64,000 nt of DNA, from contig NC_067203.1 in NCBI RefSeq assembly GCF_026262505.1, forward strand, positions 5,704,001-5,768,000. Reading direction: 5' to 3'. The position numbers and the translations under genes are program-made. Every line of letters begins with the position of its first letter. Position 1 is the stretch's first letter. The notes beneath the pieces are model-generated. The model was not told the origin of the DNA and did no database searches. It worked only from the letters and a program-made list of their open reading frames with translations. Positions 58,349 through 64,000 of this stretch are shown here, piece by piece. The DNA is from Trichomonas vaginalis G3. Taxonomy: Eukaryota > Parabasalia > Trichomonadida > Trichomonadidae.

Positions 58349-59206
58349 TTAATTTTTAACTAGATTAACGATTTCTTCAATATACTTGTTATCTTCATAT
58401 TCTACACCATCAATATCATCAAGTCTATAGAATGTGTAGCTATTTTTACAGGGCTCGATCCGACTCTCAAATTCATTTATAATGCTATCCATTTCATTTT
58501 TCTTAAGTAATTCTTCAAGCTGGCTAACAAGATCATCTGCGGATATTCTATTATCAGGTTCTTCAGCTTTTGTCTGAGAAACTATGTCAAGTAAATCGTT
58601 TTTGAAGTCGTCATCCCCTTGAATCTTAAGAATATATTCTTCGAATGTGGCACCAATTGAATAAATATCGGATTTTTTAGTATTTTGTCCTTCCTTATAA
58701 ATTTCTGGAGCAGCATATGTGCCATTGCCATATGCTGATTGAGAATCAGGATCGTTGGTAGAATTTTCTAGATCTTCTAATGAAGCATTTTTATTTTTAT
58801 CAATGAAAATGTTAGGTGGTTTGATATCACGGTGAATATATCCTTGATTGTGAAGATATTGCAAACCACGTGCGCATTGATAGAAAAATTGAGCTATGAT
58901 ATTTTCTCCAATGTAATTGTATTCCTCAAATTTCGTTAAATCGCCATAAGGAAAGAATTCTTGAAAAAAGTCAAGTTCATTATCAATTTTCTCAATATGG
59001 TATAACTGAATGATGGAAGGAAATCTCAAATTCATTCTGTTCGTTTGCTGTGACCAATTGCAGATCGCAACATTTTTCCTTGTCAATAAAATCCCCGTCT
59101 CGCGATGAAATAATAAATGAACATTTGCCCCTTTCTTCAAATCTGAATTTTCTGGACTTAGATTTGTGACTTCGCTGCTTTCACTTATGAGCTCTGTGAT
59201 ATCCAT
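58349..59206 (-). CDS. Protein kinase-like protein, probable pseudokinase
   Basis: The catalytic loop YIHRDIKPPNIFIDKNKN (~125) is typical of Ser/Thr kinases, and GNGTYAAPEIY and KKSDIYSIGATFEEYIL supply the activation segment end and helix F. The usual glycine-rich loop is not visible. The beta-3 lysine position appears to be cysteine (NVAICNWS), and the DFG motif reads DLE (SLEDLENS). These changes suggest weak or no phosphotransfer, so a scaffold role is likely. It resembles trichomonad serine/threonine kinase families in size and layout. A transposon lies 30 bp upstream of its ATG. Confidence 0.75.
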   Translation of the reverse strand: MDITELISESSEVTNLSPENSDLKKGANVHLLFHRETGILLTRKNVAICNWSQQTNRMNLRFPSIIQLYHIEKIDNELDFFQEFFPYGDLTKFEEYNYIGENIIAQFFYQCARGLQYLHNQGYIHRDIKPPNIFIDKNKNASLEDLENSTNDPDSQSAYGNGTYAAPEIYKEGQNTKKSDIYSIGATFEEYILKIQGDDDFKNDLLDIVSQTKAEEPDNRISADDLVSQLEELLKKNEMDSIINEFESRIEPCKNSYTFYRLDDIDGVEYEDNKYIEEIVNLVKN

Positions 59207-59235
59207 TTTAAATTTTTGATTAATAATAACCTTAA

Positions 59236-60013
59236 GGGTGCTGGAAAGTGAGGTGACGCGATTTCGAGTATTGCTGATAACTTCATTTGTAGCAAAGATA
59301 TTAATGATATTGAAACATATATTGGTAGGGTATATACTAAGGTTTTTATTTCTATGATATTGAGTTCTTGGATACTTCCAGTATGAAGAAAACTGTTTCG
59401 CAATTTTCGAACTTGCGGACCTATCTAGTCCCTGTTTTTTTCATGGCAGGGGCTGATACTCCAAGAATGATATCTAGGTACAAGATACTAGATATTTTAC
59501 AGAAAACATTTGGCACTTGTTAAAAAGTGTCGAGATGCAATTAGTGGGTAACTTCAAAACTAAGACCGATTGCACTACCATCTCACACGATTCTGCTAAT
59601 TACCATTAAGGAAGAAACTCAATGGTAGTAGTTTTCAGTCGAAATGGTCTCATTCAAAGTTTAATTAGATTTGTATCTAGTCCTCCAATATTGTGTTTAA
59701 GCTAGTGAGATACATTAAACACAAAATTTCAATAGCTATACTAAAAGTTTTACAGAACAAATTTTATTTTCAATTCTCATATGTTGAGATAAATGCATTT
59801 TTTCCCATCCAGATTTTAAAAATTTTGTATGATTTTTGTGTGCTTTTGATAACCTTATATTCACAAACTTCGATTTTACTTAGTTTAAATATAACAGTAT
59901 GATAGATTATCACTTAAGGTTTATACTCATATAAAGAAATCAAAATAAAAATGATTTTATGGGTTTGAAAAGTGTGGTTTTTATAATAGCTTTCACTTCA
60001 CTTTTCGGCACCC
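59236..60013. mobile_element. MITE-like element flanked by TTAA
   Basis: The ends GGGTGCTGGAAAGTGAGGTG and the inverse of GGGTGCCGAAAAGTGAAGTG match at 17 of 20 bases. TTAA stands directly outside both ends (59,232-59,235 and 60,014-60,017), as with piggyBac-type and other TTAA-specific elements. The ~778-bp interior has no transposase. It lies directly upstream of the kinase gene and probably carries or displaces its promoter. Confidence 0.7.
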
Positions 60014-60017
60014 TTAA

Positions 60018-60674
60018 AGTCATGAAGGTAAAGTCATATTTTTAGACACTCGAAATAAAAGGGTTTTTACTAGTATTGCAAAAACGACGGAATAGCAAAG
60101 AAGTAGTATTGCCCTGTTTGGGCTTGGGATACGTAACATGTGGGAGTTTGCGCTAAAACTTGTTTTGATCTTGTTTAAGTTGGAATTAAGAGAGAATAAG
60201 TTTAGAACTTGAGAAAATGATGGAATTAAGAGTCACAGTGATTTTTCCTTCTCTGATCAGTCAGAACAATGGTAAGGTCGCTTATGAACGAAATATTGAC
60301 TAAGCTGGCACGATCTTGATTGACTGGACTAACTCACTTATCATCTTTGCTTATATTCCTTGGGAGAATTTGCATACTGTTGTATAAGCTTTGAATAATT
60401 TATTTGCTGCATATCTCTTACATGCACTTTATTCTGAATGCAGACGATTGAGCGACAAGAGAGTAATATGCATTCTTTTAATATGGAATGCAATATTACG
60501 GGGAATATGCCAATGTAACTTAGCTCCGCAATCTTATCGGGAAAGTTTCTGCTAAAGTTCTCACAACATTTGGATTATTTGGCCGATTTGTGTAATTTAA
60601 TTAAAATCGAAAATAATAATGTGTGAAAATAAAACATCTTTTATTCATAACTCTATAATAAACATCAACATTGA
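60018..60674. other. Spacer of less AT-rich character
   Basis: It is somewhat richer in GC than its neighbours, with stop codons in all frames. I see no gene, RNA or repeat. Confidence 0.5.
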
Positions 60675-61580
60675 TTAAATGTTGAACTTAAGCGAATATC
60701 CAAATCCAACTTGGTTAAATGAATCAAGAGCGTTAGCATGAGATCTAAGTTGGACATCAAGCCATGGACGAGGTGAGAAGTCGGCCCTCATCCTAACAAA
60801 GCCATCTTGGGAACAGAAACATGTAAATGAAGCCTTCCTTGGCAATTTCATTCCAATTTGAACGGTTGGCTTTAGATTTTTGTCTGCACTAGCCATAAAT
60901 CCCATTGTACCGAGTTTGAATGGGGTGGTTCCGCCAATGGTCATTGATTTTTTGAGGATATCAACGACGGAATAAATTCCTTTATTTTTAGTGCCTTTTA
61001 TGAGGCCAATTTCTAGCTGACTAGCTGTAAGTTGAGCAATATCAGCAGAAACGCTGCACATTATGCCACTTTGATGAAGAGCAGAAGTAGTTAGCTTTGC
61101 ATTATTTTCGGTAACTGAGAAATTAAGTTTTGCTTCAAATGTATTTGATTTAAATGAAAAGAGGGTAAGAAATGAATTGGATTTGGATAAACCAAGCGCG
61201 AATTTTGTAGAGATTGGATTTGAATTAATGATTCCTGCAATAGAAATCATGTCATCATAAAATGTTGGTTGTTTCATAAATAGTGATGGAGTGAAATTCC
61301 TTGTTGATGCATCAACTTCTACTTGAAATCCTTTCTTTAGCTGTTGACTAATGGAAGCATATGCAGATAAATGTGTATCTACAATACCAATTATTGATGT
61401 ATTCTCTGAATTGTATTTAGATTCGAATTTGGCAAATGGAGTTAAATTTGGATCGTCAATTAATGATAAAACGCTGCAAAATTTATCTCTTTTGACGTTA
61501 AATGAAATATTATTGACATCATCTGCGAGAAGATGGCAATAAATATGTTTCTGAAGCTTTCTTAAAGATTCAAATTGCAT
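60675..61580 (-). CDS. VDAC/Tom40-type outer-membrane beta-barrel protein
   Basis: The 301-residue protein consists of alternating amphipathic strands (NISFNVKRDKFCSVLSLID, FEAKLNFSVTENNAKLTTSA, KASFTCFCSQDGFVRMRADF). It has an N-terminal helix and ends NQVGFGYSLKFNI, a beta-signal-like last strand. Length and pattern fit the eukaryotic porin (VDAC/Tom40) superfamily. In trichomonads such barrels sit in the hydrogenosomal outer membrane as protein translocase (Tom40-like) or porin-like proteins; which of the two cannot be decided here. No other membrane signal is present. Confidence 0.6.
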   Translation of the reverse strand: MQFESLRKLQKHIYCHLLADDVNNISFNVKRDKFCSVLSLIDDPNLTPFAKFESKYNSENTSIIGIVDTHLSAYASISQQLKKGFQVEVDASTRNFTPSLFMKQPTFYDDMISIAGIINSNPISTKFALGLSKSNSFLTLFSFKSNTFEAKLNFSVTENNAKLTTSALHQSGIMCSVSADIAQLTASQLEIGLIKGTKNKGIYSVVDILKKSMTIGGTTPFKLGTMGFMASADKNLKPTVQIGMKLPRKASFTCFCSQDGFVRMRADFSPRPWLDVQLRSHANALDSFNQVGFGYSLKFNI

Positions 61581-62079
61581 TTGTTTTCTTTTTAAAAATT
61601 TTGAGACCCGTCATAAAAGATGTTGCTACCTTTGAATCCATATTGAGATTGAAGCTTCATTATCACTACTATAGTACAGCATACAACTATAATTATTATA
61701 TCTCACAGTCAATTTGCATATATTTCATTACCTGGTAAAGTATTTTAAATATTATCTCCAAAAATTTATTACGCTTTCAGACTTGCAATGTAGCAGTGGC
61801 AGTTGAAAATAAACTGATCTCAGTTACAAAAAATACTGATATAGACATATTAGAGAATAGAGAAAACGATCAAGACTTATCTTATCTGTTATTATTCTAT
61901 TCTTCACGACTAAGTATAATTTTGTATTTTTTATTATTAAAAATATTGTTTTTAATAAATTAATGTAATTATTTTTTGATTTGATTCCATTTGAGGTAAA
62001 TTTTCAGTTATGTACTATATGCTTTGAGTGAATTTATGCTTGATCTGAAATTTCATTTTTGTCAAATATTTCACATCTA
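61581..62079. other. Intergenic region between divergent genes
   Basis: AT-rich, between the divergent barrel and BTB-like genes, so both promoters should lie here. TCATTTTT at about 62,053 resembles the trichomonad initiator consensus TCA-Y-T-W-Y and lies ~27 bases before the start at 62,080; this is only suggestive. Confidence 0.45.
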
Positions 62080-63336
62080 ATGAATTCTTTTTCCTTAACA
62101 TCTAAAGGATTGGCCGGAGCTTTAAAGATGCAAGCAAATGAAGACTTCGCATTCATTGTTGGTGGCCATCAATATGTTACAAATAGGTTTTTTGCTGGAT
62201 TTTTATCTCCAAAAATTGCACAGATGTGCTTAACAGACCCTTTCATCGACACATTTGAAATAAATATCAATGATGAATCATTTCAGTTTCAAAAAATTAT
62301 AGATTTACAGAACGGAACACCTTTATTAGTTTCAAATCTCGAAGCAGAATATCTTACATTGATTGGAAACATGCTAGGTAACGACGAAATACTTAGCGAA
62401 GGAGTAAAATTACAATCATCACGTGAAAAACTTTCAATTCAGAACGCATTACAAATTTTATCAAACAAAAATCGCTATTTACTTGAAGCAGACGAAGAAA
62501 TCAAATTCGTTGCACTAAACTTTTGGAATTTTCCAATCGAATCATTAGAAAAATTAGATATCCCGATATTAGAAAAAATTCTTACAAATGAACAACTAAA
62601 GATAAACAATGAATCAGGATTATTCCATTTTATACTTAGAGTCATCAAATTACATGATTCTACTGCTCATATTCTTCTAAATTACATTCATTACGAATAT
62701 CTTCCACAATCTGATTTAAATATTTTCCTTAAGATGATTCAACCACAAGATATAACTGGTCCTATATGGAAATCTCTATGCTCAAGGCTTTTAAACACTC
62801 CTGAAGGAAGAGATCAGAAATCAAGTGAAATTTATGTACATTACGATAAGAAAGATCCTCTGCATGGCATAATAGCTGATTTAACACCGGAAAACTCCTC
62901 AAATTCCTCGATAAAACAAATTATTGATGTTACAGCTTCTTCTTCTGAGCATAACCAGCCATATTACGTCATAATGCCTGAAATGCATGACTACTGGTAC
63001 TCAGAAGAAGAAAAAAATCCATGGCTTAAATTTGATTTCAAACAATATCAAATTAAACCAACGCATTATACTTTGCAGTCATTTAATTGTGGACAGGGAT
63101 ATAGCCATATGAAGAGCTGGGTCCTAGAAGGGCTAAAAGAAGATGATGAATGGGATATCTTAGATACTCGAACAGATAACAATGACTTGAACAAAGTAAA
63201 TGGAAGAGAAACATTTGAATGTGTAGCAAATAGATATTATAGATATATTAGATTAAGAATGACCGGTAAAAACCATTTTGATGGTTATTACATGTGTCTT
63301 CAACGAATAGAGTTCTTTGGATCCTATATTAAGTAA
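62080..63336 (+). CDS. BTB/BACK-like protein with discoidin-like C-terminus
   Basis: Starting at the ATG at 62,080 (MNSFSLTSKGLAGALKMQAN), the protein has a BTB-like domain (EDFAFIVGGHQYVTNRFFAG). A BACK-like helical middle (NALQILSNKNRYLLEADEEI) follows. The C-terminal F5/8 type C-like module has WLKFDFKQYQIKPTHYTLQS, SWVLEGLKEDDEWDIL and FGSYIK. This part is better preserved than in the relative at 17,681-18,952. The open frame continues upstream without an ATG, so 62,080 is the first usable start. Function is unknown; adaptor roles are common for BTB proteins. Confidence 0.7.
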   Translation: MNSFSLTSKGLAGALKMQANEDFAFIVGGHQYVTNRFFAGFLSPKIAQMCLTDPFIDTFEININDESFQFQKIIDLQNGTPLLVSNLEAEYLTLIGNMLGNDEILSEGVKLQSSREKLSIQNALQILSNKNRYLLEADEEIKFVALNFWNFPIESLEKLDIPILEKILTNEQLKINNESGLFHFILRVIKLHDSTAHILLNYIHYEYLPQSDLNIFLKMIQPQDITGPIWKSLCSRLLNTPEGRDQKSSEIYVHYDKKDPLHGIIADLTPENSSNSSIKQIIDVTASSSEHNQPYYVIMPEMHDYWYSEEEKNPWLKFDFKQYQIKPTHYTLQSFNCGQGYSHMKSWVLEGLKEDDEWDILDTRTDNNDLNKVNGRETFECVANRYYRYIRLRMTGKNHFDGYYMCLQRIEFFGSYIK

Positions 63337-63642
63337 TTTCAATATTCATTGTAAGTAATATTTTTATGAAATAAATTGTATTTAGTTTTTCTTTTTAAAT
63401 GTATGATTTTCTGAGCTATTACTTTTTGATTTTTCTGTCTTGTAAAGCTTTAATGTTTAAAAATGAAAAGTTGAAAATTATGATTTTATTTTTTTATAAA
63501 ACATTTCTAAAATTCACTCTATAATGATTAGATATACTTTGTATGATTGGATAGTTAATAAATTTAAAAATTAAGAATACATACAAATTTTATTAACATC
63601 TATATAAATACAAACAAAATAATATAATATATAAGGTTGTAC
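63337..63642. other. Convergent intergenic spacer
   Basis: AT-rich spacer between two gene 3' ends; nothing further seen. Confidence 0.55.
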
Positions 63643-64000
63643 TTAGTCTAAATATCTAGACTTAAGTAGTGTCCTGCGCTTGGAAGCAGCAACAGTTGAT
63701 AATTTAAAGTAATGCACCCAAAGCCATCCCCACATTAGGTCTCCTTTGGTTACTTTATAGTCAAACTTCTGTTCTAAGAGTCTGGAAATTCGAACCATGT
63801 TCTTTTTCATGGTGATAATTCTTTCTTTATCTGGAAGGCTCATAGCAAGAGGAATCTGTTGAGGTTTGTAAGCTGGAATCTGTATCAAAATATTTGTGTA
63901 GTTAATGAAGAGATCTTCAAAAGGGAATTTTATCTCGTCACTAAGAACAATTGGTATGCAAAGTGTGCGGAATGTATCAAAGAGACGCTTTGTAGTCGGA
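63643..64000 (-). pseudogene. Exostosin-type (GT47) glycosyltransferase gene, 3' part
   Basis: Minus-strand coding enters from the right edge with TKRLFDTFRTLCIPIVLSDE and then IKFPFED, the exostosin/GT47 signature (R-F-x-T-x-R-x-G/L-C-I-P-V-I-x-S-D, then LPFE). At about 63,890 the frame shifts and the second frame continues to the stop at 63,643 (YKPQQIPLAMSLPDKERII, then GWLWVHYFKLSTV). One frameshift thus breaks the gene within the window, or the assembly has a small indel. The remainder lies outside. If functional, the protein would act in the Golgi on glycans. Confidence 0.55.

Noticed and set aside
59693-59902. 69-codon hydrophobic frame
   Set aside because: AT-rich chance frame within the TTAA-flanked element.

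Overview
The window is AT-rich, virtually intron-free DNA from a unicellular eukaryote, most likely a parabasalid (trichomonad), with Tritrichomonas foetus the best guess. This rests on gene content: lineage-type BTB/BACK plus discoidin-like proteins, ALK/LTK-type glycine-rich proteins, a hydrogenosome-type outer-membrane beta-barrel candidate, a MULE transposase, and two large Polinton/Maverick-type fossils. No tRNA, rRNA or CRISPR array was found.

Layout. (1) 1 to about 15,264 is the right part of a Polinton-like viral fossil (Element 1; its left end lies outside). It carries KilA-N genes, a KilA-N/GIY-YIG fusion, a packaging ATPase, an SF3 helicase, a double-jelly-roll major capsid protein and a 1126-residue coiled-coil protein. 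Its left 5 kb is a run of short gene cassettes separated by palindromic repeat arrays. (2) 15,288-35,976 is host sequence: a BTB/BACK-like gene, two degenerate glycine-rich genes with a gene-conversion tract, a 1-kb GC-rich array of alternating hairpins, an ARMH1-like armadillo protein, a Vps15-like PI3K regulator, a MULE transposon with terminal inverted repeats, and a double winged-helix (E2F-like) protein. (3) 35,983-56,237 is a complete Polinton/Maverick fossil (Element 2, about 20.3 kb) with ~337-bp terminal inverted repeats and a 6-bp target duplication TTTTAT. It encodes a capsid protein, ATPase, a phage-like fibre, a PrimPol/SF3 primase-helicase inside mirrored 121-bp repeat arrays, KilA-N, integrase remains and a protein-primed DNA polymerase B with an HNH insert. 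(4) 56,244-64,000 is host sequence with two non-autonomous DNA transposons, a probable pseudokinase, the beta-barrel protein, a second BTB/BACK-like gene and the end of an exostosin-type glycosyltransferase gene.

How parts fit. In both viral fossils the morphogenesis genes (capsid, ATPase, minor capsid candidates) and replication genes (helicase, polymerase, integrase) form the expected Polinton sets. KilA-N genes and their upstream T-rich motif are shared between the two elements, and so is a related short repeat. This suggests exchange of small gene cassettes. Two unrelated palindromic repeats lie in frame inside KilA-N genes at the same position, which is the most striking observation in the elements. 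In host DNA the most unusual structure is the hairpin array at 22.6-23.6 kb.
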